Assembly: GCF_902499045.1 (NCBI RefSeq)
Contig: NZ_CABVPL010000028.1
Location: 1 to 64,000 of the forward strand
Length of the DNA stretch: 64,000 bases
DNA from: Burkholderia latens
Lineage (GTDB): Bacteria > Pseudomonadota > Gammaproteobacteria > Burkholderiales > Burkholderiaceae
Direction of reading: 5' to 3'
Within the stretch, counting starts at the first letter, position 1. Each line of letters opens with the position of its first letter. This document shows, in pieces, positions 34,675 to 43,601 of the stretch. The translations under genes and the position numbers were made by a program. Under the pieces are notes generated by a model. The model was not told the DNA's origin, ran no database searches, and saw nothing but the letters and a program-made list of their open reading frames with translations.

Positions 34675-35613
34675 GTGCACGCATTGGCGCTCCAGGCCTT
34701 CAACGGCCTCAGCTACGGATTGCTGCTGTTCATGCTGTCGGCCGGCCTCACGCTGATCTTCAGCGTGCAGGGCGTGCTCAACTTCGCGCATGCGAGCTTC
34801 TACATGCTCGGCGCGTACGTCGGCTACAGCATCGCCGCGCGCGCCGGCTTCTGGGCCGCGCTGGCGTTCGCGCCGCTCGCGGTCGGGCTGCTCGGCGCCG
34901 GCTGCGAACGCTGGCTGCTGCGCCGCGTGCAGGCGCGCGGCGGCCACACGAATGAGCTGCTGCTGACCTTCGGCCTCGCTTACCTGATCGGCGAGGCCGC
35001 GAAACTTCTGTGGGGCCTCGCGCCGCTGCCGGCTCCGGTGCCACCGCTGTTCGACGGCGCGCCCGTGACCGTGTTCGGCCTCGCGCTGCCGCGCTATCGG
35101 CTGTTCATGATGGGGATGTCCGCGGCGATGCTGGTCGCGCTCGGCGCGTTGCTGCGTGCGTCGCGCATCGGGCTTGTCGTGCGCGCCGCGCTCACGCATC
35201 GCGCGGCCGTCGAGGCGCTCGGCTACGACGTGCCGCGCATGATGACGGGCCTGTTCGGCGCGGGCACCGCGCTCGCGGCGCTGGCCGGCGTGATCGGCGC
35301 GCCGCTCGCGGTGATCGAACCGGCACTCGCCGAGACCGTCGGATCGATCGTGTTCGCGGTCGTCGTGATCGGGGGGCTCGGCTCGCTCGGCGGCGCGTTC
35401 GTCGCGTCGCTCGCGGTCGGCTTCGCGCAGACCTTCGCCGCATCCAGCGACACGTCGCTGCGCGACTTCGCGCAATGGGCCGGTGTCGCGCTGCCCGACA
35501 ACATCGCCGCCGTGTCGGTCGCGCAGCTCGCACCGCTGGTGCCGTACCTGCTGCTCGTCGCGGTGCTGGTCGCCCGGCCGCGCGGGCTGTTCGGCGAGCG
35601 TGTCGATGGCTAG
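34675..35613 (+). CDS. livH: Branched-chain amino acid-type ABC permease, LivH family
   Basis: A 312-residue inner-membrane permease with about eight hydrophobic segments and LivH motifs SAGLTLIFSVQGVLNFAHAS (~residues 22-41) and ALGYDVPRMMTGLFGAG. It starts with GTG at 34675, 12 bp after the thioesterase stop, and overlaps the LivM gene by 8 bp. It is the first of four ABC genes (H-M-G-F). No LivK-type binding protein is seen within the cluster, so substrate capture depends on a gene elsewhere. Relatives also import urea or short-chain amides; specificity is unknown. Confidence 0.9.
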   Translation: MHALALQAFNGLSYGLLLFMLSAGLTLIFSVQGVLNFAHASFYMLGAYVGYSIAARAGFWAALAFAPLAVGLLGAGCERWLLRRVQARGGHTNELLLTFGLAYLIGEAAKLLWGLAPLPAPVPPLFDGAPVTVFGLALPRYRLFMMGMSAAMLVALGALLRASRIGLVVRAALTHRAAVEALGYDVPRMMTGLFGAGTALAALAGVIGAPLAVIEPALAETVGSIVFAVVVIGGLGSLGGAFVASLAVGFAQTFAASSDTSLRDFAQWAGVALPDNIAAVSVAQLAPLVPYLLLVAVLVARPRGLFGERVDG

Positions 35614-36826
35614 CCGCGCACGGGCCGGCGCGCTGCGCTGGGGGCTGTTCGCCGCGTGCATCGCGCTGCCGGCGTGGCTGTGGCCGCATGGCGCGATGCT
35701 CGGCTATCTCGCGCAGACGGCCGCGCTCGTCGTGCTCGCGCTGTCGTACAACCTGCAGCTCGGCACGACCGGGCTGCTGTCGTTCGGCCATGCCGCGTTC
35801 GCGGGCCTCGGCGCATTCGCTGCCGCGCACTGGTTCAATCATGTCGGCGGCCCACTGCCGCTGCTGCCGCTCGTCGGCGGCACAGCCGGCGCGGGCGCCG
35901 GGTTCGCCGCCGGGCTGCTCGCGACACGCCGTGCGGGCACCGTGTTCGCGATGATCACCCTCGGCCTCGGCGAATGCGTCGCGGCCGCCGCGTGGAGCGT
36001 GCCCGCGTGGTTCGGCGGTGTCGGCGGCGTGCCGATCGACCGCGCGAGCGGCACGCCGGTGGGCGGGTGGAATTTCGGCGCGCAGACGCAGGCCTACGTG
36101 CTGATCGCCGCGTGGTGCATCGTGTCGGCGCTGACGATGCACGCGCTCACGCGCACGCCGCTCGCACGGCTCGCGAACGCGGTGCGCGACAACCCGGCGC
36201 GCGTGGCCGCGCTCGGCACCGATCCGCGCCGCGTACGGCTCGCGATGGTTACGTGCGCGTCGTTCTTCGCGGGCGTCGCGGGCACGCTCACGCTGATCGA
36301 CGTCGAGGTCGCGACGCCCGACAGCGTGTCGATGGCGCGTTCCGCGACCGTATTGATCGCCGCGGTGATCGGCGGCACCGGCACGTTCTTCGGGCCCGCG
36401 GCCGGCGCCGTCGTGCTGACCGCGCTGAGCGTCGTGGTCGCGGGCGTGTCGCGTGCATGGGCGCTGTATCTCGGCGTGCTGTTCGTGGCGGTCGTCGTCG
36501 CCGCGCCGCGCGGCATCGCCGGCATCGCGCGGACGTTCGTGCAGGCGCTGCGCCGCGACGCACCGGCGGCCGAGCGCTGGCGCGTGCTGTGCGGCGTCGG
36601 CGCGTGCGTGTTCTGGGCCGTCGCGATCGTCTGCGCGGCCGAGCTCGGCTATGCGTGGCGCTTCGCGCAGGACGACGGCGCGGGGCTCGCATTCGGCGCG
36701 TGGGGCATCGATGCCGATGCGCCGGCCGGCTGGGCCGTCGCGGGCTCGGCGGCCGGCATCGGCGCTCTGCTGTGGGGCTGGCGCGCACGGCTCGCGAACC
36801 GCGGCGGGCAGGGGGACGCGCGATGA
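35606..36826 (+). CDS. livM: Branched-chain amino acid-type ABC permease, LivM family, with C-terminal extension
   Basis: A 406-residue permease. The LivM core (~residues 1-310) has LALSYNLQLGTTGLLSFGHA and ALGTDPRRVRLAMVTCASFFAGVAG (quoted in part: DPRRVRLAMVTCASFFAG). After the core there is an unusual extension (~311-406) with two more hydrophobic segments (VLCGVGACVFWAVAIVCAAE; WAVAGSAAGIGALLWGW) and a basic tail. The start ATG 35606 overlaps the LivH stop by 8 bp and the stop overlaps LivG (ATGA). Function is as for LivH. Confidence 0.88.
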   Translation: MASRARAGALRWGLFAACIALPAWLWPHGAMLGYLAQTAALVVLALSYNLQLGTTGLLSFGHAAFAGLGAFAAAHWFNHVGGPLPLLPLVGGTAGAGAGFAAGLLATRRAGTVFAMITLGLGECVAAAAWSVPAWFGGVGGVPIDRASGTPVGGWNFGAQTQAYVLIAAWCIVSALTMHALTRTPLARLANAVRDNPARVAALGTDPRRVRLAMVTCASFFAGVAGTLTLIDVEVATPDSVSMARSATVLIAAVIGGTGTFFGPAAGAVVLTALSVVVAGVSRAWALYLGVLFVAVVVAAPRGIAGIARTFVQALRRDAPAAERWRVLCGVGACVFWAVAIVCAAELGYAWRFAQDDGAGLAFGAWGIDADAPAGWAVAGSAAGIGALLWGWRARLANRGGQGDAR

Positions 36827-37572
36827 ACGGCAACGCGATCGCGCTGCACGGAATCGTGCAGCGCTTCGGCGCGCAAACGGTGCTCGACGGTATCGACCTG
36901 AGCGTGTCGGCCGGCGAGCGTCATGCGCTGATCGGGCCGAACGGCGCGGGCAAGTCGACGCTGTTCGGCGTGATCGCCGGCGCGACGCGGCCGACGCGCG
37001 GGCGCGTCGTGCTGCACGGCGTCGAGTTGCGCGGGCGTGGGCCGGTCGTCGCGAGCCGGCTCGGCGTCGGCCGCAGTTTCCAGCAGACGAGCGCGTTCGC
37101 GCGCCTGAGCGTGTTCGACAACCTGCGCTGCGCGGCGCTGCACGCGCCGGCCGAGCGGCGCCGCTGGTGGAACCGGCTGCGCGAGTCGGCGTCGGTCGAT
37201 CGTGCGGCCGAGCGCGTGCTGCACGACATCGGCCTCGACGCGCGGCGCGATGCGCTCGCCGGCGAGCTCGGCTATGCGGAACAGCGCGCGCTCGATCTCG
37301 GCATCGCGCTCGCGAGCGGCGCGCGCACGCTGTTGCTCGACGAGCCGACGGCCGGCATGAACCGCGACCAGGCGGCGCGGATGATCGCGCTGATCCGTGC
37401 GACCACGCAGGGCCGCACGGTACTGATGATCGAGCACGACATGGATACTGTCTTCGGCTTCGCGGAGCGCATCACGGTGCTCGTGCGCGGCACGGTGGTC
37501 GCGACCGGCGCGCCCGACGCGATCCGCGCGGATCGGGCCGTGCGCGCGGCCTATCTGGGCGAGCGCGCATGA
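36823..37572 (+). CDS. livG: Branched-chain amino acid-type ABC ATPase, LivG family
   Basis: A 249-residue ATPase. Walker A is GPNGAGKST (residues 38-46, intact Lys44), Walker B is TLLLDEPTAG and the switch is MIEHDMD. The signature motif reads LGYAEQRALD, where many LivG proteins have LSYGQQR, so it is degenerate at the Ser. It is coupled to LivM and LivF by ATGA overlaps at both ends. Confidence 0.9.
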   Translation: MNGNAIALHGIVQRFGAQTVLDGIDLSVSAGERHALIGPNGAGKSTLFGVIAGATRPTRGRVVLHGVELRGRGPVVASRLGVGRSFQQTSAFARLSVFDNLRCAALHAPAERRRWWNRLRESASVDRAAERVLHDIGLDARRDALAGELGYAEQRALDLGIALASGARTLLLDEPTAGMNRDQAARMIALIRATTQGRTVLMIEHDMDTVFGFAERITVLVRGTVVATGAPDAIRADRAVRAAYLGERA

Positions 37573-38273
37573 ACGCGCTGCTCGACATTCGCGCGCTGCG
37601 CGCGTGGTACGGGATGCAGCCGGTGCTCGACGGCGTGGACCTCGCGCTCGCGCCGGGCGAGACGCTCGCGCTGCTCGGCCGCAACGGCTCGGGCCGCTCG
37701 ACGCTCGCGAAGGCCGTGATGGGGCTCGTGCGCACGGCCGGCTCCGTGCGCATCGACGGCGCCGAATGCGCGGGCGCGCGCACGTTCGAGATCGCGCAGC
37801 GCGGCGTGGCTTACGTCGCTGAAAGCCGCGACGTGTTTCCGCTGCTCACCGTGCGCGACAACCTGCGGCTCGGGCTGCGCGGCGTGAGCGGCGCGGCCGG
37901 ACGTGCGGCGCTCGACCGGCTGCTCGCGCGTTTTCCGCTGCTGGCCGCGCGTGCCGACGTGAAGGCCGGCCGGTTGTCGGGCGGCGAACAGCAGGTGCTC
38001 GCGCTGGTGCGCGCGCTCGCCGGCGGCCCGCGCGTGCTGATCGTCGACGAACCGGCCGAAGGGCTCGCGCCGCTCGCGGTCGACGAGGTCGGCGCGTGTC
38101 TCGCCGCTTTGCAGGCCGCCGGCGTCGCGATCCTGCTGATCGAGCAGCGACTGCAGCTCGCGCCGCGGCTTGCGCGGCGCGTCGCGGTGATGGGGCGGGG
38201 ACGGATCGTCTACGACGGTGCGCTCGACAGGCTCGGCGGCGACGTCGTCGGCGCATGGCTGAGCACCGGCTAA
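37569..38273 (+). CDS. livF: Branched-chain amino acid-type ABC ATPase, LivF family, with altered Walker A
   Basis: A 234-residue ATPase. The signature RLSGGEQQVLAL and Walker B VLIVDEPAEGLAP are normal for LivF, but Walker A is GRNGSGRST (residues 37-45): Arg43 replaces the nearly invariant lysine. The codon is CGC in clean sequence (GGC CGC TCG). In most P-loop ATPases such a change lowers or abolishes ATP hydrolysis. The partner LivG keeps its lysine, so the transporter might work with one competent site. Last gene of the cluster. Confidence 0.88.
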   Translation: MNALLDIRALRAWYGMQPVLDGVDLALAPGETLALLGRNGSGRSTLAKAVMGLVRTAGSVRIDGAECAGARTFEIAQRGVAYVAESRDVFPLLTVRDNLRLGLRGVSGAAGRAALDRLLARFPLLAARADVKAGRLSGGEQQVLALVRALAGGPRVLIVDEPAEGLAPLAVDEVGACLAALQAAGVAILLIEQRLQLAPRLARRVAVMGRGRIVYDGALDRLGGDVVGAWLSTG

Positions 38274-38449
38274 GCGCACGCGCGCGTGGCCGAGTGTTCG
38301 CGATTGTTCGTCAAACTCCGCCACTCAATTCGTGTCGAGCCGCTTTATCGCCGCGGCTGAAACCCCGAAGATTGCCAGCAAGGCCGGTGCAGTGCACCAC
38401 GCACGACCGGTACCCAACCATCGAAGTCTTCCGACTGAGGAATGAAATC

Positions 38450-39196
38450 ATGAGCAAGCTGGCAGGCAAGGTCGCGATCGTCACGGGCGCATCGAAGGGC
38501 ATTGGCGCGGCCATCGCGAAGGCACTGGCCCACGAAGGTGCGTCGGTCGTCGTCAACTACGCGAGCAGCAAGGCGGGCGCGGACGCGGTCGTCGGCGCGA
38601 TCACCGAAGCGGGCGGCCGCGCGGTCGCCGTCGGCGGCGACGTGTCGAAGGCCGCCGATGCGCAACGCATCGTCGATACCGCGATCGAAACGTATGGCCG
38701 TCTCGACGTGCTGGTCAACAACTCCGGCGTCTACGAATTCGCGCCGATCGAAGCGATCACCGAAGAACACTACCGCCGGCAGTTCGACACGAACGTGTTC
38801 GGCGTGCTGCTGACCACGCAGGCGGCCGTCAAGCATCTCGGCGAAGGCGCGAGCATCATCAACATCAGCTCGGTCGTGACCAGCATCACGCCGCCGGCGA
38901 GCGCCGTGTACAGCGGCACGAAGGGTGCGGTCGACGCGATCACCGGCGTGCTCGCGCTCGAGCTCGGCCCGCGCAAGATCCGCGTGAACGCGATCAACCC
39001 GGGGATGGTCGTGACCGAGGGCACGCACACGGCCGGCATCATCGGTTCGGACCTCGAAGCGCAGGTGCTCGGCCAGACGCCGCTCGGCCGGCTCGGCGAG
39101 CCGAACGACATCGCGTCGGTCGCCGTGTTCCTCGCATCGGACGATGCGCGCTGGATGACCGGCGAGCACCTCGTCGTGAGCGGCGGGTTGAACTGA
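38450..39196 (+). CDS. SDR-family oxidoreductase
   Basis: A 248-residue classical short-chain dehydrogenase. The nucleotide-binding GASKGIG (residues ~13-19), NNSG (~88), catalytic Ser in ISSVV and Tyr-x3-Lys in YSGTK are present. It probably reduces or oxidises a small carbonyl/alcohol substrate with NADP(H); the substrate is unknown. CTGAGGAA precedes ATG 38450. The 176-bp upstream gap is AT-richer than the flanking genes and likely carries its own promoter. It is convergent with the UPF0303 gene. Confidence 0.92.
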   Translation: MSKLAGKVAIVTGASKGIGAAIAKALAHEGASVVVNYASSKAGADAVVGAITEAGGRAVAVGGDVSKAADAQRIVDTAIETYGRLDVLVNNSGVYEFAPIEAITEEHYRRQFDTNVFGVLLTTQAAVKHLGEGASIINISSVVTSITPPASAVYSGTKGAVDAITGVLALELGPRKIRVNAINPGMVVTEGTHTAGIIGSDLEAQVLGQTPLGRLGEPNDIASVAVFLASDDARWMTGEHLVVSGGLN

Positions 39197-39218
39197 TCGC
39201 GCGAGCCGGCGCGCGCCG

Positions 39219-39707
39219 CTACGCGCTCATCGCGAGCGCGTTCGCGCCGACGTGCCAGCACAGGCTTTCGACGGCGAGCGCGTGATCGCGCTCGTCGTCG
39301 AGCCCCGCGATCGCCATCGCGCCGACGATCGCACCGCCGGCGAGCCGCAGCGGCACGCCGCCGCCGTCGAGCGCATAGTCGGCGTCCGGCAATCCCCGCG
39401 ACTGCAACGACCAGCCGGCGCGGCGAAAGCGTGCGCCGACCTCGAGCGAGCTTGCGCCGAAGCGCAATACCGTGTTCTGCCTGCGGCGGATCGCGTCGCT
39501 GTCGTGCGCGCGGCTGCCGTCGAGCGCACAGTAGAACAGCGGCGCCGCTTCGCCGACGATGCCGACCGCGATCGGCAGCCCGCGCCGCGCCGCGAGATTG
39601 ACCGCGATGTCGCCGAGCCGGCGCGCGACGTCCGCATCGAAGTGCGGCAGCGTCGGAACCGACGCAGTTTCGCCGAAGGGTGCGAAGCGCGGGAAGGTCG
39701 TCGTCAT
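39219..39707 (-). CDS. UPF0303 / HbpS-like haem-degrading domain protein
   Basis: A 162-residue protein of the UPF0303 (YBR137W) group, related to GlcG/HbpS. Recognisable features are LAARRGLPIAVGIVGEA, FYCALDGSR and the central FGASSLEVG segment. The fold binds small ligands or haem in related proteins; its own activity is not established. The start at ATG 39707 is chosen for family length. It follows iolB on the same strand after 77 bp and may be the last gene of the inositol operon. Confidence 0.78.
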   Translation of the reverse strand: MTTTFPRFAPFGETASVPTLPHFDADVARRLGDIAVNLAARRGLPIAVGIVGEAAPLFYCALDGSRAHDSDAIRRRQNTVLRFGASSLEVGARFRRAGWSLQSRGLPDADYALDGGGVPLRLAGGAIVGAMAIAGLDDERDHALAVESLCWHVGANALAMSA

Positions 39708-39784
39708 GGCTGCTCCGTGTCGTCGCAAGTGCGGTTCATGTGAGCGTCGGGCGCCGACGTCCGAGCGCTCGTCGCATCAACGCA

Positions 39785-40603
39785 TCAACGCTTCGGCGCC
39801 GCATCGAGCATCCATTCGTGCGCCGGATCGTTCTTGAACGCCCACGCGCGGCTCGGCCCCGCCATCACGTTCAGGTAGTACAGGTTGTAGCCGTGCGGCG
39901 CGACCACGGGGTGATAACCGCGCGGCACCATCACGACGTCGTGGTTTTCGACCACGCATGCTTCGTCGAGGCTGCGATCGTCCGTGTACACGCGCTGGAA
40001 CGCGAAGCCCTGCGGCGGGTCGATCCGGTGGTAATAGGTTTCCTCGAGCGACGTTTCGTCGGGCGCCGCGTCGCGGTCGTGCTTGTGCGGCGGATAGCTG
40101 CTCGAATGGCTCGCCGGCGTGATCACCTCGACGACCAGCAGCCGGTCCGCGGCCGGGTTGTCGCCCATCAGGATGTCGCACACGTAGCGCGTGTTCGTGC
40201 CTTGCCCGCGCACCGCGCGGCGCATCCGTTCTCCGTCGAGGCGCTGCACGCGCTTGCTGCCGCTCACGTACGGCGCGGTGCACAGCGCGACCTCCGCGTC
40301 GCGGGTCGCGGCCAGCGTGACGGTCTTGCCGCCCGGCACGTACAGCGCATCCGGCGACACGTCCTCGAACACGCTGTCGCGCTTGCCGAGCGCATCGTAG
40401 GTTTCGCCGTCGACTTCGGCGCGCACGGTGCCCGTCAGCACGACCACACACAGTTCGCGCGCACCCGTATCGACCGTTTCGGTATCGCCGGCCTTCAGGC
40501 GCAGCGCACGAAAGCCGACGTGCTTCCAGCCGGCCGACTCCGGTGTGACGTTGCAGATTTCGCGCTGCGGCGACGCCTTGACCAGCAGGGGAGAAATCGT
40601 CAT
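39785..40603 (-). CDS. iolB: 5-deoxy-glucuronate isomerase
   Basis: A 272-residue bicupin enzyme that isomerises 5-deoxy-D-glucuronate to 2-deoxy-5-keto-D-gluconate in myo-inositol catabolism. Full length; family hallmarks are HSSSYPPHKHDRD (~residues 164-176, metal ligands) and ETYYHRIDPPQGFAFQRVY (~187-205). It is the fourth enzyme gene of the leftward iolC-iolD-iolE-iolB operon and lies 47 bp after iolE. Confidence 0.97.
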   Translation of the reverse strand: MTISPLLVKASPQREICNVTPESAGWKHVGFRALRLKAGDTETVDTGARELCVVVLTGTVRAEVDGETYDALGKRDSVFEDVSPDALYVPGGKTVTLAATRDAEVALCTAPYVSGSKRVQRLDGERMRRAVRGQGTNTRYVCDILMGDNPAADRLLVVEVITPASHSSSYPPHKHDRDAAPDETSLEETYYHRIDPPQGFAFQRVYTDDRSLDEACVVENHDVVMVPRGYHPVVAPHGYNLYYLNVMAGPSRAWAFKNDPAHEWMLDAAPKR

Positions 40604-40650
40604 GGAATGAGTCTCCTCGATGAGATGACGGCGCTCAAGTACTCAGGTAC

Positions 40651-41580
40651 TCAGGCGCTCAACCGGTCGACGATCGCGCGCAGCGAGTCGTACCCCTTCT
40701 TCGCATACTGATAGCTCGGCGCGACGGCCGGATCCTGCTCGGCCTCGACGACGAGCCAGCCTTCGTAGCCGGCATCCTTCAGCGTGCGCAGCGTCGCCTC
40801 GTAATCGAGCGCGCCGTCGCCGGGCACCGTGAAGGTGCCGTTGATCACGCCGTTCAGGAAGCTCCAGCCGCCGTTGCGCGCCTGCGTGACGACCTGCGGA
40901 CGCACGTCCTTGCAATGCACGTGCACGACACGCGCGACATGCTTCTTCAACAGCGCGACCGGATCGGCCGCGCCGCCGAAATACGCATGACCGGTGTCGA
41001 ACAGCAGGAACACCTTCGCGGGATCGGTCAGCGCCATCAGCCGGTCGACGTCGGCCGGCGATTCGACGTATGCGCCCATGTGGTGATGGTAGGCGAGCTT
41101 GATCCCGTACGTGTCGAGCAGGTGCGCGCCGAATGCGTCGAGGCGCGCCGCATAGCGCTGCCACGACGCGTCGTCGACGAAGCGCGGCCGCTTCGCGACC
41201 GGCGTGTCGATGCTGCCCTGGATCGTGCCTGCGCATTCGCCGTAGACGACCACCTTCACGTCGTTGTACTGCAGCTTCGTCATGTGCGCACGGCAGCGCT
41301 CGATCTCGGCGGCGACCGCATCGGCGTCGCTCATGCCCGGCGCGACTTCCGCGAGGAATCCCGAATACCAGCCGGACACGCACACGAGTCCGAACTCGGC
41401 GAGCTTCGCCTTCAGCTCGGGGCCGGTCTTCGGAAACTTGTTGCCGAGCTCGAAGCCCGCATAGCCGATTTCGGCGCCTTCCTTCAGCGCCGTCTCGAGC
41501 GGCGTCTCGCCGCCGAGCGACGGCAGGTCGTCGTTCATCCACGACAGGGGATTGATACCGATGCGAACGTTCCAGCTCAT
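40651..41580 (-). CDS. iolE: 2-keto-myo-inositol dehydratase
   Basis: A 309-residue TIM-barrel dehydratase converting 2-keto-myo-inositol (scyllo-inosose) to 3D-(3,5/4)-trihydroxycyclohexane-1,2-dione. The start at ATG 41580 yields the typical MSWNVRIGINPLSW. Visible metal/active-site stretches are YHHHMGAYVE, LFDTGHAYFGG and VHVHCKDVR. It lies between iolD (61 bp upstream) and iolB in the leftward operon. Confidence 0.97.
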   Translation of the reverse strand: MSWNVRIGINPLSWMNDDLPSLGGETPLETALKEGAEIGYAGFELGNKFPKTGPELKAKLAEFGLVCVSGWYSGFLAEVAPGMSDADAVAAEIERCRAHMTKLQYNDVKVVVYGECAGTIQGSIDTPVAKRPRFVDDASWQRYAARLDAFGAHLLDTYGIKLAYHHHMGAYVESPADVDRLMALTDPAKVFLLFDTGHAYFGGAADPVALLKKHVARVVHVHCKDVRPQVVTQARNGGWSFLNGVINGTFTVPGDGALDYEATLRTLKDAGYEGWLVVEAEQDPAVAPSYQYAKKGYDSLRAIVDRLSA

Positions 41581-41641
41581 GACGTGCGTCCTTGGGTCGA
41601 ATGTTGTTTTACCGGTGCGGCGGATGGATAAGGCATGCGTA

Positions 41642-43525
41642 TCAGCGCCGCTGCCGGGTTTTTTCGTCGAGGTATGCGTGGTGCGCGCGTTCGACGTCAG
41701 CACGTTCGGACACCTGCGGCACCGCGACTTCCCACCACGCGCCGCCGTCCTCCGTCGTGCGCTCGTGCGTGGTGTCGATCACGAGTACCTGGCTCGTCGC
41801 CGCCGCGCGCGCGCGCTTCATCTCATGGCGCAGCTCTGCCACGTCGCGCACGTGCACGGCTTCGGCGCCCATCGACCGCGCATGCATCGCGAAGTCGATC
41901 GTCGAGCGTTCGCCGCCTTCGGGCACGCAGTCGTCCAGCATGTTGTTGAAGCTCGCGCCGCCGCAGTTCAGCTGCAGCCGCTCGATGCAGCCGTAGCCGC
42001 GGTTGTCGAGGATCACGACGATGATCTTGCGGCCGAGCATCACGGACGTCGCGAGCTCCGCGTTGAGCATCATGTACGAGCCGTCGCCGACGATCACGAT
42101 CACTTCGCGCTCGGGCCGCGCGAGCTTCGCGCCGAGGCCGCCCGCGATCTCGTAACCCATGCACGAATACGCGTAGTCCATGTGATAGTTGCCCGGCACG
42201 CCGCTGCGCCACAGCTTGTGCAGCTCGGCCGGCAGCGTGCCGGCCGCGCACACGACGAGATCGTCGCGCGCGCTGTCGCGCCCCGCGTCGGCCGCGGAGT
42301 CGCGCACCGCGCCGATCACTTCCGCGTCGTACGGCAGCGTGTCGTTCGGCACGCGCGTGGTCAGCTGGGTCACGCGCGCGTGCCACGCGGCGGCCTGGTC
42401 GCGGTTCGCGGCCGTCCACCCCGCATCGGCCTGCCAGCCCGCGAGCGCGGCCGACAGCTGGCCGAGGCCCGTGCGCGCGTCGGCGATCAGTTGCCGGCCG
42501 CGCTTCTTGCCCGCATCGAACGGCTGCACGTTCAGGCTCAGCAGCGTCGCGTTGCCGAACAGCGCATGCGAGCCGGTCGTGAAGTCCTGCAGCCGCGTGC
42601 CGACCGCGAACACCACGTCGGCCTGCGCGGCCGCGCGGTTCGCGGCGGGCGAGCCCGTCACGCCGATCGAGCCGAGATTCAGCGGGTGGTCCCACGCGAG
42701 GCTGCCCTTGCCGGCCTGCGATTCGGCGACCGGCACGCCATGCGTGTCCGCGAACGTGCGCAGCGCGTCCCACGCCTGGCTGTACAGCACGCCGCCGCCG
42801 GCGACGATCAGCGGCTTTTTCGCGGCCTTCAGCACGTCGAGCGCATCGGCGAGCTCGAGCGCGTCGGCCGGCGGCCGGCGCATCCGGATCACCGGCGGCG
42901 CGAAGAAATCCTCGGGCCAGTCGTACGCGAACGTCTGCACGTCCTGCGGCAGCGCGAGACACACGGGCCCGCATTGCGCCGGATCGGTCATCACCTGGAT
43001 CGCGCGCGGCAGCGCGACGAGCAGTTGCTCGGGCGTCGTGATCCGGTCGAAGTAGCGCGTGACCGGGCGGAAGCAGTCGTTCGCGCTGACGTCGCCCTGT
43101 TCGAAATCCTCGACCTGCTGCAGCACCGGGTCGGGCAGCCGCGACACGAACACGTCGCCGGGCAGCAGCAACAGCGGCAGCCGGCCGACGTGCGCGAGCG
43201 CGGCGGAGGTCAGCATGTTGGTCGCGCCGGGGCCGATGCTCGACGTCGCGGCCATCATCCGCTGGCGGAAATTCGCCTTCGCGAACGCGATGGCCGCGTT
43301 CGCCATCCCTTGCTCGTTGTGCGCGCGGAACGTCGGCAGCCGGTCCTTCTCCGCGTGCAGCGCTTCGCCGAGGCCGGCCACGTTGCCGTGCCCGAAGATC
43401 GCGAACACGCCGCCGCAGTACGGCAGGATTTCGGTGCGGCCGTCCGGCTGGACGACTTCGGCGCGCAGGGCGGCCAGGTAGCGCACGAGCGCCTGGCTGA
43501 CGGTCAGTCTCACGGTGGTGGTCAT
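41642..43525 (-). CDS. iolD: Trihydroxycyclohexane-1,2-dione hydrolase (ThDP-dependent)
   Basis: A 627-residue thiamine-diphosphate enzyme that opens the inositol ring to 5-deoxy-glucuronate. The ThDP catalytic Glu region is FRAHNEQGMANAAIAFAKA (~residues 68-86), and the metal/ThDP motif is VGDGSYMMLNAELATS with NRGYGCIE. The start at ATG 43525 (MTTTVRLTVSQAL) is the family N-terminus; the frame is open 43 codons upstream. It lies 76 bp after iolC. Confidence 0.97.
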   Translation of the reverse strand: MTTTVRLTVSQALVRYLAALRAEVVQPDGRTEILPYCGGVFAIFGHGNVAGLGEALHAEKDRLPTFRAHNEQGMANAAIAFAKANFRQRMMAATSSIGPGATNMLTSAALAHVGRLPLLLLPGDVFVSRLPDPVLQQVEDFEQGDVSANDCFRPVTRYFDRITTPEQLLVALPRAIQVMTDPAQCGPVCLALPQDVQTFAYDWPEDFFAPPVIRMRRPPADALELADALDVLKAAKKPLIVAGGGVLYSQAWDALRTFADTHGVPVAESQAGKGSLAWDHPLNLGSIGVTGSPAANRAAAQADVVFAVGTRLQDFTTGSHALFGNATLLSLNVQPFDAGKKRGRQLIADARTGLGQLSAALAGWQADAGWTAANRDQAAAWHARVTQLTTRVPNDTLPYDAEVIGAVRDSAADAGRDSARDDLVVCAAGTLPAELHKLWRSGVPGNYHMDYAYSCMGYEIAGGLGAKLARPEREVIVIVGDGSYMMLNAELATSVMLGRKIIVVILDNRGYGCIERLQLNCGGASFNNMLDDCVPEGGERSTIDFAMHARSMGAEAVHVRDVAELRHEMKRARAAATSQVLVIDTTHERTTEDGGAWWEVAVPQVSERADVERAHHAYLDEKTRQRR

Positions 43526-43601
43526 CGTCTGTCGATCAGGAAGAGTCGGGGGGGCATCGTGGGTGTCGGGCACGCGCATCGGCGATCGTCGCGCATCGGC
43601 A

